In this document: positions 11,901 to 22,759 of the stretch, piece by piece
Position numbering within the stretch: the first letter of the stretch is position 1
Layout: each line of letters begins with the position of its first letter
DNA from: Cladorrhinum sp. PSN259
Taxonomy: Eukaryota > Ascomycota > Sordariomycetes > Sordariales > Podosporaceae
Direction: 5' to 3'
Assembly: GCA_033725935.1 (NCBI GenBank)
Contig: MU867081.1
Span: forward strand, 484,669-548,668
Length of the DNA stretch: 64,000 nt
Notes under the pieces: generated by a model
Database searches by the model: none
The model's input: only the letters and a program-made list of their open reading frames with translations
Told to the model about the DNA's origin: nothing
Position numbers and translations under genes: made by a program

Positions 11901-12297
11901 GAGCAGTGTCAGATGGGAACACCTCGAAATTTTGAAGCTCATGATTCTTCGCGGCGCGCATCCAGCTGTCACTTTTCAGACAAGCGCGAGAAACCAAGAT
12001 GATAATAATCTTGCAAGTCAGTCTCGGCTCGGGTTGAAGGAGGCATGTCAGCTCCTCGTTGAGGGACGGTGCTTCTTTAAAGGGGAGGAATTCAAGGCTA
12101 GGGCGCTATCACTAGAGATAATCAGTCTTGTTACAGAGCGGGAACCGAGAATAAAGCAAGAACCGGCGGAACCAAAACAAGTGGATCAGCCGGTCACCAA
12201 CTCGGAAATTTCTCAGTCTCTAGGTCGAGACAAGTGTCATAAAAAGTCGGAGTGGTTAAGAGTCAAGTTTGGAAGATTTAAAAGGACCCGTATATAG
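8972..12297 (+). pseudogene. NACHT-type NLR (STAND) protein, frame broken at a TC microsatellite
   Basis: The first frame (8972-10696) encodes a helical N-terminal domain starting MDPISALSLAANIFQVIGFG, typical of fungal STAND proteins. The NACHT NTPase follows, with P-loop GKAGSGKST (residues 321-329), Walker B FFFAIDGLDEYD (482-493) and sensor-like SSRPE (520-524). It ends early after SLSLEARPRLTA. The continuation, starting VDSLKTEIVEASSGVFLWV, is in the next frame and stays open to 12297. It contains the post-NACHT helical region and a C-terminal domain without clear WD or ankyrin repeats. Removing one TC unit from the (TC)5 run at 10660-10669 would reconnect the frames. This is either a natural loss-of-function or slippage allele, or a sequencing error. 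NLRs act as receptors in non-self recognition and cell death. Confidence 0.85.
10660..10669 (+). repeat. (TC)5 tract at the NLR frame break
   Basis: Five TC units in the NACHT coding region, exactly where the frame must shift by two bases to continue into the downstream NLR sequence. Confidence 0.85.
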
Positions 12298-12649
12298 CAG
12301 CTAATTTGATACCATCTGGCGCAGCTCACCATTTCCCCAACCCTCACCTTGCTCCTTCCTAGACGTAAGATGTTGATCTCCTCAGTGGCAGGTGCCGGGG
12401 AGGAGGTTGGAAAGGGAAAGAGTCCGGTGTGCTTGCTCGGCTCGCGTGCAGGCTAGGTCGCGCTTGTCAACTTTGAACCGTTCTGGTAACTCTGCCAACT
12501 GACATTGCTACCGCTAAGCTCACATCACCTCAAGCAAGCTGCCTGCCTTCTCCTCCCAAGTTTATAGGACATCTATATTTTCAGTTGTCTATAAATACCA
12601 AATCACTGGGTGGTTCCTCTTCCGTTTCCCTATTCCATCTTCAACTTAA
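12298..12649. other. Intergenic between NLR and Ppo remnant
   Basis: Pyrimidine-rich DNA with no open frame of interest. No in-frame ATG that could serve the downstream Ppo-like sequence was seen: a TAA at 12647-12649 closes its frame. Confidence 0.55.
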
Positions 12650-13706
12650 ATTCTTATTCCAACAACGACAACCACGGCGCGAAAACCTACAACTAAAATC
12701 GGCTCCAAGCTCTCCAACCTCAAAGGCGCTATCAAGAAAGCGCTTGAACCAGATCCAAGTTACCCCAACCCACCGGGTAACCTTGAGGTAGAGCCTGCCC
12801 CGGATTTCATTAGAGACATCAAAGCTCTCGGGTTCAAAGACTACAGAACCTTGTTAGCATTCCTCAACACCGCATTCACTGGCACCGTCGATGACAACGA
12901 GCTGCTGCTGGAAAATATCGTTCAGCTCCTCGCAAAGCTCCCGCCGACAGAGAGCGTAAGTAGCTTACTGACGCTCTCTTGACGAAGCTCTAGAATAGCC
13001 CCAAGCATCCGCCTCCTCTTTCCGTCGGCGAGGCCTTCAGGTACCGTTCATGCGCATCATGCCGCAAGCAATGGACTGCCAGACTTGGCTGGGGCATTTG
13101 TGAAGATGGCTGGCGGGCATCTGGATAAGGCAGTCTTCGAGAACATGCTCATGACTTTGGCTGTCGATGTGGCATATCAGACAATGTTATTGTATCAGGT
13201 GTTGGATTATTACCTCGGGGATGGGAAAAAGCATCTGCACGAGTTGAGAAGATTGGCCAGAGAGAGCAGTAAGGAGGCGGATGAAGTGTTGGTGAGGTAG
13301 TAAGTTGCCCCCTGTTCTCTTTTGTACTTCAGGGCTTGTGGTGCTGACGTCGAGTAGTATCCTAGAAGGGTCTCGACTGAGAAGCATCAGTGTGGTTATC
13401 CGGGATGTGACGAGTAATCAGACTGTTGCAGCTGAGAACCCTCAGCTCGGGGTTGTCAAACTCGAAGCTAGCTCTCGGGTAACTATAGATCCTACCACTG
13501 CCTCCCACGGTCCAGCTAGCTTCGACATTCCAGAGCAACTCAAGCTTAGTCGGTGAATAGGCTCATACATTCAGTATAGCCCGGGAATGGAAATCAGTCG
13601 AGAAATCATGGTGGCTATCCTCAAGGTTGTTTTGAGCTTAGAGGGCTTGGAGAGAGTTAGTGGACCAAGAGGGCAGTTGAAGACCTCAGCGGCTTTTCCT
13701 GGCTAG
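12650..13706 (+). pseudogene. Collapsed remnant of a Ppo-type oxylipin synthase (linoleate diol synthase / psi-producing oxygenase)
   Basis: The first part (to 12955) reads like the Ppo N-terminus: FIRDIKALGFKDYRTLLAFL and then IVQLLAKLPPTES. A consensus intron (12956-12993) leads to HPPPLSVGEAFRYRS, the usual continuation. Soon after, in another frame, the sequence jumps to the late P450-like domain: LDYYLGDGKKHLHELRRLA, LVRYILEGSRLRS (across an intact intron) and TSNQTVA. The whole heme-dioxygenase domain and most of the P450-like domain, many hundreds of residues, are missing. After a TGA at 13554 the same frame continues with SYIQYSPG and then LKVVLSLEGLERVSGPRGQ, the Ppo C-terminus, but the heme-binding Cys loop is deleted. 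No start codon is visible. Intact Ppo enzymes make fatty-acid hormones that balance sexual and asexual sporulation. This copy cannot. Confidence 0.85.
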
Positions 13707-15218
13707 ACGAGACAGGTTAGACCGAGTCAAGAAGGTCGAGATGTATAGAGTGGGTTGAGGGTGTACAGTATATGACACCTGACCAGAAGGCGTTCTGTCC
13801 CGTTCCGAGTACGATGAGGGTGCGGTATCGTAGATAGACTCTACTTCACTTCTTATAAATTCCTTACATACTACCTAGATTATTAACCTTATCGAAGTTA
13901 TATCCTTAGGACCCTCATACATCTGCAGTGAATTAAATATCGTTTGGGGGTCAGAGTGTAGGTTGAATAACCTTAAGTTCTAACGGCACTCTCATCCTTT
14001 GCTATGTTTATGCTAGTAGCGTATTTTCCACTACAACCGGACTACTAGCAGCGCCACTAGAACGCTCCGAGCAGCTCAATTAAACTTACCAGTAGCTCGC
14101 TCCAGTAACGATCATATCCTTTCCGTATTACGGAGTCCCTATTCTTTGTTAATTCAGAGCGTTATCGGGCATAACCGGAAGAACGGAGTCCCTATTATCA
14201 CTAGCTAAATAATCATAAGGGGGAAGACTATTTATAAGATTAGTAAGTTATTAATTCTCCTAAAACCTTCTTATACTAAACTTTTCAGGAGACATTCCAA
14301 GTTCTTATTTTTCGAGTCTTGCAAGAATTATTTACTTATAGAACCTTAACCTGGGAGGGGGGGCTTATGTGCAAGCTGCAATAATAAGTGCAAGATATAC
14401 GCTAATATACGCTTATATATGATATAGATACACACTCTACTAGGAAGGGTAACATAGGGAATTATTCTTGGTAATGTAAGCATTGCATTGGAATAGAGAA
14501 TTGTGGTAAAACGAGAGAATTTAGGGAAACTTTACTTGGGCCCCGACATTTGCTATCGTTTTACCTGTGCAGTGACGTCAGTCAGCAAAAGAGAACTGAA
14601 AAATTCCCCCGCGCTTACAGGCCGGGAACAGCTTGATATGGTGCATGGTGGCTTGAAATGCGGTCATCATTATTATGTTCATTTAGGCAGTGCCGCAGTG
14701 AAAGTTTGCCGGGCCGAGTTGCAAGCCAATGAGGGCATCTGCTCGTTATCAATGGTTGAGAAAAGCAAGAATTTATCATTTCACCCCTGGCGCATAAAAC
14801 CCGAAGATTAAATGCTGTGACTGGTTAACGCAGACCGACCGTCATAATTAAGCTCAATGCTTATAATTAGCGGGGTACTTCACTCCCGATCCACAACCCA
14901 GCAGTCGATTCTCGCTGCCAAAAAGACGGGATGTTCCAGGTCTAGCCGGAGGGAGCGGAGGAGCTACCAATGGGACGGGGCGCCCGCCGCCCAGTAGTTG
15001 CTATTACCTTCCATGGCGACTGCAAAGCGCTGTCCCCTACCCGCTAGCACAGACCACTTCCTTCGACTTCATATATATCAACGGAACGCTTCCCTTCTAA
15101 CTTCTCCTTCGCGTTACAATTATATCGTGTTAACCCCGAAATCATATACATCTAAGCCTATCAAACCCTCCCTTGTCAAGCACCAGGCGCCCGCAAATCT
15201 ATTAGGTACAAGCCCCCG
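13707..15218. other. AT-rich intergenic DNA with a short SINE-like insertion
   Basis: Low-complexity AT-rich sequence with no supportable gene. A 102-codon frame at 14503-14811 has no motif or ATG-supported start. The 14130-14196 insertion is listed separately. Confidence 0.5.
14144..14182 (-). mobile_element. 5'-truncated SINE-like copy (39 bp) flanked by a 14-bp target-site duplication
   Basis: The insert is the reverse complement of the last 39 bp of the dispersed repeat also found at 20067, 32398, 44560 and 44772. It is bracketed by perfect direct repeats ACGGAGTCCCTATT at 14130-14143 and 14183-14196. Only the 3' end of the element is present. Confidence 0.8.
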
Positions 15219-15998
15219 ATGCCGCACAAACATCATTATGACGGTCACGGAAAAGCTGGGGAGCACCGCTCAAGAACACACGACGACTCACCATCCTCAG
15301 ATTACGACACACCACGAAGAAGACAGCACCGGAACTCCAGTCCACTATCGCACCAGCGATCCCATTCCTCCTCTACCTCTCACCGAGGCAGATATGACGA
15401 GACACCAGCCGAGCGGCTCGCCCGGAGCAAGAGCACAGGACATGCCCCGCCGTCCAGGATACATCGAAGCTCCCCCTCCCCGGCATCGCGCGGACGGAGG
15501 TCTGCCGACGACCAAAGCAAGACATACACGCACCGCTACCATGAGCACCAGTCACGGTATCGGAGCCCTTCGCCAGCAAATACAAGAAGCCGCCGTCGCA
15601 TCTCCTCAGTAAAACCTGGTCGGGATTATAATCGACATTCCTCTCCTGCGCGACGACACCGCTCGCACCCACCTCCGGTAAAACCACACCCCCACACGGG
15701 GCTCAGTCACCGATGGCAAGGCGCCGCCGCCGCTGCCTTCCAGGCCGGATCCTTAGCTGCATTAGCTATGCGGTCGGAACCGGGCGCGTGGAATGGCTCG
15801 AAAGGCGCCCGTGTCGCTACGGCTGCGCTTGGTGCTGGCATGATTAAGGCTGCGCGGTATAAGCCGAAGGAGGAACCGGCAGAGGTAGACGGGAAAGGCA
15901 GGAAAGCGAAAATGAAGACCAAGGGCGCTAATATGGCCGGTGGCGCGCTTGCGGGATTTGTCGCAAAGCAGTTTGCAAAAGATCACTCGGGGCATTAA
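15219..15998 (+). CDS. Arg/Ser-rich protein with Ala/Gly-rich C-terminal helix region (259 aa)
   Basis: A single exon. Residues 1-160 are extremely rich in His, Arg and Ser with many SP and RS pairs (for example RSPSPAN, RSSPSPASRGRR), so this part is probably disordered and heavily phosphorylated. The C-terminal part has small-residue runs QGAAAAAFQAGSLAALAMR and GARVATAALGAGMIKAARY, and later NMAGGALAGFVAKQF. These resemble glycine-zipper or amphipathic helices seen in several fungal proteins of unknown function. There are no catalytic motifs. An overlapping frame at 14998-15612 is judged a shadow because its composition is that of an out-of-frame reading. Function unknown. Confidence 0.7.
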   Translation: MPHKHHYDGHGKAGEHRSRTHDDSPSSDYDTPRRRQHRNSSPLSHQRSHSSSTSHRGRYDETPAERLARSKSTGHAPPSRIHRSSPSPASRGRRSADDQSKTYTHRYHEHQSRYRSPSPANTRSRRRISSVKPGRDYNRHSSPARRHRSHPPPVKPHPHTGLSHRWQGAAAAAFQAGSLAALAMRSEPGAWNGSKGARVATAALGAGMIKAARYKPKEEPAEVDGKGRKAKMKTKGANMAGGALAGFVAKQFAKDHSGH

Positions 15999-16342
15999 GG
16001 GGGATCAAGTTGACATCTATCAGAAGTGGTCGGGAAGTTAGGCAATAAATAACATTGTTTTTCACAAAATATGTCCCTGTTAATGCTACGCTCTACTTAA
16101 AAAAAGAATAGACCCATCGATGCATTAAGCCAGGTTTAGAAGCTCATGAGACCTTCTCCATATCCTTACCAGAGAATTGTTGACCTTTAGCTAAAGGACT
16201 TTTCTTATAAGTTACTCTTAAAATTAGTCTCAAAACCAGAAATTCTGGACATTAGCAACCCACAATATTTTATTACGTCCCTGGGCCTCAAAAATGCCAC
16301 AATAGTCTTGGCACAATAATACGGAAGAATACTTTGTATATT
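15999..16342. other. Convergent intergenic gap
   Basis: AT-rich sequence between two convergent genes. It must hold both 3' UTRs. Nothing else seen. Confidence 0.5.
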
Positions 16343-19300
16343 TTATTCGATTCTTAAAATCGTGGCCAGGGTCTGCTCCAGCCTTGCGAATGACAGCGGC
16401 TTCGCAAGGAAATCGTCGGCCCCGGCGCTCTTAAACTGTGCTCTCGATTCTGTGCTCACAACAGCCGTCAAGGCAATGATGGGGTGCCTCTTGGACAGTT
16501 TCCCACTGTTCTCCAGAACACGAATCTCCCGCGTTGCGCATACACCGTCTTTGACGGGCATTGACTGATCCATCAGGATCAAATCGACCATCTTATCATG
16601 CTTCATGAGTTGTTGGATTGCTTGTTCGCCGTCGCTGGCGAGCAAGATGGAATATCCAAGAGAGGAGAGCATCTTGGTGCAGAGCTTTTGGTTAACCTGG
16701 CAGTCTTGTGTCAGTGAATGATGTTACGTAATAAGGGCAAAGAAACACCCATGGTTATATCGGAACACACTTACAGGATTATCTTCTACCAGAAGAATGT
16801 TAACGGTCCGAGATGTAACACTTTCCTCTGAAGAATGCTGTCTCTCTAAGCTGTTGCTTGCTTTTTCTATCTTGGAGCCGTTTTCCACCGATGGACAAGC
16901 TTTCATAGAAGCAGCGGAATGAGTTGCTATAGCAATACGTTTGTGGAACGTATGCCATATTAAAGGCTTCGGAATTGGAACGAAATGCGGCGCTGAGAGT
17001 ATGCCAGGAAGGTGCTGCAGCGATTCCTGGTACTCAAATGGCACGAATGTTGTGAGGTGCGCTTGGCTAAGTAAGTGTTGCAGACAATCGGCATTTTCTG
17101 AGAGGTATCGAAACTCGGCCCATACATATTTGATTTCGTAATTCGCCAACTCGGAGAAGTGGTGAACGACCACAATCTCGTAACCAAACAGCTGCCATGC
17201 TCTCCGGAGTCCATCTAGTAAGCGCGGAGCTGGAGAAAGTAGCGCAACAGTATTCGACTCGATGTTTTGTTGTGTTGGAGAGTGAGGGCTCGGCAATGTT
17301 TGTAGTGGTATCCGAACCGTGAATATGGTTCCCGTTTCACTGGGTCTGAATCCATCGTCCACGTGCCAGGTTTCGACAGAAACATCGCCTTGCATCTTGT
17401 ATAGGAGTTGCCTAACGATGCTCAGACCGAGGCCAGTTCCTCTCTGTGTACCGCGAGTCTCGGCTTGCGAAAATGGCTCAAAGAGTCGGGGAATGAATGA
17501 CGACGGAATGCCTGCACCAGAATCCCTTACTTTGGCAACGACATCACCGCCATCCATCTCCAAACTCAGCATGACAAAACCACTGCTGGTGAACTTGAGA
17601 GCATTCGAAAGCAAGTTCATCAAGATTCTTTGAATGTAGGCCTCGTCGAGCAGAAGCGATTCCGGAACTCTTGGTTCTACTACCGCCAGAACTTGGACAT
17701 CTCGTTGCTCCCCTTGATGAGGCAGAAGGACCAAGATGGATTCGAAAACAGATCGCATATCTGTAGGCGCTAAGCGGCAAGAGACGTCTTGATCGCTCTC
17801 TAACTTGGACCAATCCAAGACATTGTTTGTGACTACAGCGGAGTTAGGACGAGTAACTAATGATTTTATAGCGACTTACTCATGGATAGCGTTCGGGTTG
17901 CATCTTGAATTGACAAGACCAGCTGACGCGCGTCGTCATTCAAGTCGGCTTTGGATAACAGATCGCTGTAGCCCTGTAGGTGATGAAGAGGGGTCCGAAT
18001 CTCATGAGAAGCTAACGCGATGAAATTACTTCTCGCGGCTGCAGCCAACTCGGCATTCTCTTTTTGTGCTAGCGCCCGCCACAGCTTTCGCCGTGTCAAG
18101 ACAATTTCTGCAAGTTTATTGCGTGAGACTATCGCATTATGCGCCAGCAGACCATTGGCCAAGGTGCAAGTTAGGATCGCGACGGTGCAAATTGCAATCG
18201 GAAGCTGCAGTGGATATCCCGCGTCCTGAACGGGTGGAAGTCGTGACCAAAAAGAGGTTGCTCGCAATCCTAGTCGGCGTCAGGGATTCAGTAAGCGGCG
18301 ACAACTTGTACGATAAAGGGTCTCACCTGTGAAATGCATGGTTGCTATGCCCGAGGCAGCAATCGCAGAGAATAGCACCTGTTGACTGAGATGGGGTTCG
18401 ATGTTGACCATGTAAATATATCCCGCAATGCATACTACCCATGAGATGATGGCGGAAATGACCACCAGGACTGGATCGAAAGTTAACTTGCCCTCCGGGA
18501 TTCTCATGGCGAGTAATCCCCCATAATGCATGCACGTCAGTGAAAGTGACCAGACGAGCCCCATCAGCACAGCTTTCCAGCTCATGCCGCCTATGATGCC
18601 AGTATATGTCGCAACGAATGCGTTCTGTCTCGGCGCGGTTCCATGATCGGCCATGCTCTTAAGGTCAAGCTCACTTGACCCGAATCTCAAATGCGACTGT
18701 GGTCTCGAATATCGATGCTCCGTTGATGGCATATGTGCCAAAAATGGCGGATATGAAGAACGACGACGAAACTCATGGGAGGTTGATATGCGTTGCTGTC
18801 GAAGCGCATCGATTTGGCCAAGTTCAATATCCCCCCCTTCTTGGTCGGCGCCGTCTCCGTTTATATGACGGTCCGTCGAGTCGTCCGCTAGAAGAGGCAT
18901 AGAAGAGCCCCCATCTTGCATATCTAGGCCCTCGGTCGCAAGCGGATCCGGTTTGCGGTTGCTAACATCTCGACTCTTATCGTTATTGTAGCGCTTCCAT
19001 AACAGTTCGGCCCCAAAGGCGGCAAAGGTAAATGTTACAGCAAGAACGGCGCTGAACAAGGTTAAGCCGAAATCTAATCCAACGGGTAAGTCTAGCTTGC
19101 AGGATAGCATACCCACAAAATGTAGACTCCATGAGGCGCAGAATCCAAATGTTAGACTGATGATGGCGATCCATGTGAAGACGGTGAAGAAATTGGCCGA
19201 TAGCTGCGCTTGGATCATGCTGTATAGTTGTTGACGGCGTCATTAGCATCTGTCCCGCATGATGGGATTTGAACACGTTACACGAGGAGAAACCCACAGC

Positions 19301-19404
19301 TGCGTCGACGTAAAGGTGCCGAGGAGCGAGACAAAAAAGGCAGCGGCAATAAGCCACCAATCGAACTTTTTGTCGAGTTGTCGATATCCATCCGAGGCAT
19401 CCAT
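16343..19404 (-). CDS. MHYT-domain hybrid histidine kinase
   Basis: Five exons (19298-19404, 18327-19219, 17880-18269, 16775-17832, 16343-16696) join in phase to about 933 residues. The first half is an integral-membrane sensor with MHYT-type segments: SLHFVGM, TCMHYGGL and ATMHFTG. A long polar loop between the first and second groups carries Ser/Arg-rich sequence. A transmembrane helix and coiled region lead to the HisKA phospho-acceptor in SHEIRTP (His about 422). The ATPase domain has an N box LSNALKF, DSGAGIP and GTGLGLSIV. A C-terminal receiver has LILMDQSMP (Asp about 859) and a conserved Lys in LAKPL. MHYT domains are proposed to bind copper and sense O2, CO or NO (family knowledge). 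Signals should pass to Ypd1 and then Ssk1/Skn7. It appears complete. Confidence 0.92.
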
Positions 19405-20066
19405 CTTGGCGCGTCGTTAATGGTGGTGCCTCCGCAACGCGCAAGCTTGGAACGCGTTGCGACGGGCGCCAAAGCAAATCAAGGTAGTTTGGGCTGTTAG
19501 GCCGTATTGAAAGTTAAACCTTAGCGCTGCAACCCGAAGTGGCAAATTAGACTTGTTGCTTTTCTCGGAATGTTCCGAATATGACTAACCATATCTGATC
19601 CTCGTTTGCAGCAATTACATAATTATATAGATGAGCCGCCGTGACAGGTAATATTTTACTGGGTGCGCATTTGGACACAAATAAATCTAACAAGAGCTTA
19701 ACTATCCCCCTTTTCCGGGATGATACAAAGATTACTCCTTTTTGGCACTCAAGCGGCTAGCATGCGGTTTTACTCCATGATAAAAGGTACCAAAAAATAT
19801 AAGCATGCGGGAAATATTTAAAAAGAGTACTTCTATATTATTATCGTTGCAGTAGGCCGGGTTTATATCCGACTTAGCATTAATATAAACATATTTCCCC
19901 CGTCTTGGCTTCTTATTCGGAATCTCGAATGGACTAAATTCTTAGCAGCCGATTCTATTTTAAACTCGTACGAAATAATTTTTAACTTGGCTGTTCGCTG
20001 ATGCTTAACTTTATCAAACTCTTAGACCACAACTTGAATTTCTCTACAACTTCATTCCTTCCCTCT
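19405..20066. other. AT-rich intergenic, probably RIP-affected
   Basis: Contains the kinase promoter on its left. The rest (about 19620-20040) is AT-rich with no coding signal. Confidence 0.5.
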
Positions 20067-20208
20067 CTTAGTTGTGGGCGTTGTCGTGGCGCCTGCGACC
20101 GAGTCGTGCCTTATCAATCGAGCCATGTATAAAGTTTGTATAATTATTTCATTATTATTCGGGTTATTTTTTTCCGGTTATGCCCGATAACGCTCAGAAT
20201 CAACAACG
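20067..20208 (+). mobile_element. SINE-like element copy (142 bp) with 13-bp target-site duplication
   Basis: Begins near GTTGTGGGCGTTGTCG and ends just after CCGATAACGCTCAGAATC, colinear with the copies at 32398 and 44560 but lacking their first ~36 bp. It is flanked by perfect direct repeats ATTCCTTCCCTCT at 20054-20066 and 20209-20221. It sits about 20 bp downstream of the stop codon of the minus-strand FAD oxidoreductase gene, antisense to it. Confidence 0.8.
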
Positions 20209-20239
20209 ATTCCTTCCCTCTATCTAAACTCTTTATTCA

Positions 20240-21676
20240 TTATGCAACAATCTTCGGCAACAAAATATCATCAAATGCCCAAAGAACAGCCTGAAACTGG
20301 ACACTGAAGGCTCCTCCAGTCCACCATGTCCCTCTTCTTCCTTGCAAGGCATATAAATCCTGGATAAACCCGTTCCTGATTTCATCAGCCGACACATGCG
20401 CATGCATTGGTCCATGATTCGCCCACGCCTTGATCCCAAGCTCTTCTCCATTATCCGGAAGTGTGCCAGCAGCAACCAGCCTCGCAAAGTCATCCTTGAC
20501 CAATGTCTGAGCAGAAACTGTATCGAAGCCTTGATTCCCGACCATCAACACCCGCCAATTTGTTGAGTTTCCTCCCATCCAATCGTAGCGGGCATTGAAG
20601 TTCCCAGTTGGAAGCGTGATGTAATCATTTGGAGCGGATGCGGCAGGGGTGTTGGTCAATGATCCGCCAACTGGCAAAGAAGGGTGGGTGACGATTCCTG
20701 CGTGCACCGTCTGGAACCGGAACTTGGAAAAGACTCTTTCCTCTGTTTGATCCAAAGCAAAGGGCGCCATATTCGACGGACTTGGTTCAATGGCCATCAG
20801 TAGCTTGCGCGCAATGACGAGGGTATACTTGTTTGTTGTTGACGACTTGACCCAAAGTGTGTGCCCGAATGAAGTTCGGATGGACTGGATAACCACTGAG
20901 TTGAGGAGAATGTCCGAGTTGAGTCGAGCTTGGATAGCTTCGTATAATTGGATGTTGCGTCGCGAGTTGGGAGTGAAGATGCTGCCTTGTCCGACAAAAA
21001 CACGGATCATTGGTGGACCAAATGCGGCGAGGACGTACATGGTGAGCGAGTTCTTGAAATCCCCAACTCCCATGCCGGTGACTTGGAAGACTTGACTGAC
21101 AGCCGCAGACAAGTTGTACTTTGTCACGAAATCTCCAAAGGGGAGGAGCAGATCCTCTGGTATTTGTGATGGGGACGGAAAGTCCCAGTAGCCTGGGAGG
21201 ATGAACGGTTCGAACGGCTCTGTGACGTTGAGGAACTTGACCAGAGCAGCGGTCCTGTCGGTGTTGGCGGGAGGAATGTAATTGGAAACTGGCAAACCAG
21301 TGGAAAAGTCAACGTATTGGGTGTCCAAGGGGGTACGAGGCCCGGCGCTGAACGGAACACCCATGCGCTGGAAGAAAGCTTGGGCAGGGCCGTAGTCGTT
21401 GAAGGAGTTGACACCAAAATCGAAGGGAGCCGATGTGTCGGGATCGTCAAATGTTGAAACGTGTCCTCCAATACGACCTTGCTTCTCAATAAGAATGACG
21501 GATTTGTTGAAGTCTTCCTTTAGACGAATGGCTGCATAAGAGCCGCTCGCTCCACCACCGATAATAGCCACATCTCTGATAACTATCTGTTCACAGATGC
21601 TCTCCGGCAGCCAGGCACCTGCTACGACCGAAGCCGTAGTGATGAGACTAGTGAGGACTCGCATTGCAGAAGACAT
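20240..21676 (-). CDS. Secreted FAD-dependent oxidoreductase (amine-oxidase/dehydrogenase-like)
   Basis: A single exon of 478 residues. Residues 1-21 (MSSAMRVLTSLITTASVVAGA) form a signal peptide. The dinucleotide-binding fold follows directly with GGGASG (40-45) in VAIIGGGASGSYAAIRL. Then comes a second Gly-rich contact, GRIGGH, in LIEKQGRIGGH. The arrangement is that of flavin-containing oxidases and dehydrogenases. Related fungal proteins are often annotated by similarity to beta-cyclopiazonate dehydrogenase, but no secondary-metabolism cluster is visible here. The C-terminal part has a Trp-rich stretch (GTWWTGGAFSVQFQA) close to the end, which in this fold lines the FAD. Substrate unknown. 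A SINE-like element lies just past the stop codon. Confidence 0.88.
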   Translation of the reverse strand: MSSAMRVLTSLITTASVVAGAWLPESICEQIVIRDVAIIGGGASGSYAAIRLKEDFNKSVILIEKQGRIGGHVSTFDDPDTSAPFDFGVNSFNDYGPAQAFFQRMGVPFSAGPRTPLDTQYVDFSTGLPVSNYIPPANTDRTAALVKFLNVTEPFEPFILPGYWDFPSPSQIPEDLLLPFGDFVTKYNLSAAVSQVFQVTGMGVGDFKNSLTMYVLAAFGPPMIRVFVGQGSIFTPNSRRNIQLYEAIQARLNSDILLNSVVIQSIRTSFGHTLWVKSSTTNKYTLVIARKLLMAIEPSPSNMAPFALDQTEERVFSKFRFQTVHAGIVTHPSLPVGGSLTNTPAASAPNDYITLPTGNFNARYDWMGGNSTNWRVLMVGNQGFDTVSAQTLVKDDFARLVAAGTLPDNGEELGIKAWANHGPMHAHVSADEIRNGFIQDLYALQGRRGTWWTGGAFSVQFQAVLWAFDDILLPKIVA

Positions 21677-22759
21677 GGCGGTTGTGTTGCAGAGATTGTC
21701 GAAGGAAAAAGAAGAATGGGGAGTTTAAACATTTATATAATGTGTTGTGTGACATTGAATCATGCCCTGGTTCCCTAAGACTGGATCGCTACCAACGTAT
21801 CTGCTCGCTACATGGAAGAACCATGCAGGGTAAGACTGGGCCATCTAATTGTAGTGGATGAAGACCGAGCTATTATCACTTGGTCCAATCCTTCAGGTGA
21901 CACAGTTACTCGGCATTGGCTTGGCTACTGTTAGTTTCGCTTAGCTTCCGACAAAATGCAACATTGGTCGGCAGTGGGGGACGCTCTGCATAGCCAGCTT
22001 TCATTTCTGTACTAGACTGAAGTGATTATCCCTTTCTAAAGGAACTCTACCAAGTCAAGAAATAGTGATGACATAAAACTCCGTAAATTAAAATGAATTG
22101 TTTACAGGTTAAGGTAGGGTAATCTCCAACTGTTTTTTGAAGCTTCGAGATAAGCCTAGGCAGTCTGTTCACTTAAGGGAAATATAAAAGCCGGCAAATC
22201 GCTACAATAATATTTCTCATTAACTTTGATCAATGCAATTTCTAACAGGTGGACGATTGAGCAAATTATGCTGGTTAAGTCTTATCTGCTGAATGTTAGA
22301 CAACATTCGTCTCAACCTGGGCAGAACTTGAAGCTACTTAAGTATGACCACTCAAGTATGACAAGTACGGCATGCCCGTGACAGATATATCTGGGGCAGC
22401 GCAGGTAGGCGTCGTTGGGAATATAATATTGATAGAAATAATATATGAGGCTTTTTAGCCAAAGCCATCGGCGATATGAGGACCCTGAGGTCACATTTCA
22501 TTCAGTTTCCTTCCTCGAGTGTCATCCTGAATTCAGCTTCAACATTATTCAAGTTGACAACCCCGATATGGAGCTCTTTAGTGTATTTGATGAAGAGAAA
22601 ATAAGATACTAAAATAATTAAATAATAATCTCAAAAGAGAAAAACCGTTGCGAAGTTTAGACTGCATCCATCCCGAGGTATCATCAATGCATCGAGTACA
22701 AAGAGAAAATAAAAGAGAAAAACGATCCAAGGCGAGAACTTGTCCAACAAACTGGATCT
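21677..22759. other. Intergenic, AT-rich, no gene
   Basis: About 1.1 kb. The end at 21677 is the promoter side of the FAD oxidoreductase; the end at 22759 is the 3' side of the PAP2 gene. A purine-rich motif AAGAGAAAATAA recurs near 22590 and 22690. No coding signal. Confidence 0.5.

Noticed and set aside
14503..14811. 102-codon frame in AT-rich DNA
   Set aside because: No clear ATG start, motif or neighbouring exon. Could be real but is not supportable.
14998..15612. 204-codon frame overlapping the Arg/Ser-rich gene
   Set aside because: It overlaps the 15219-15998 frame out of phase and its composition is what an out-of-frame reading of that gene gives. No motif.
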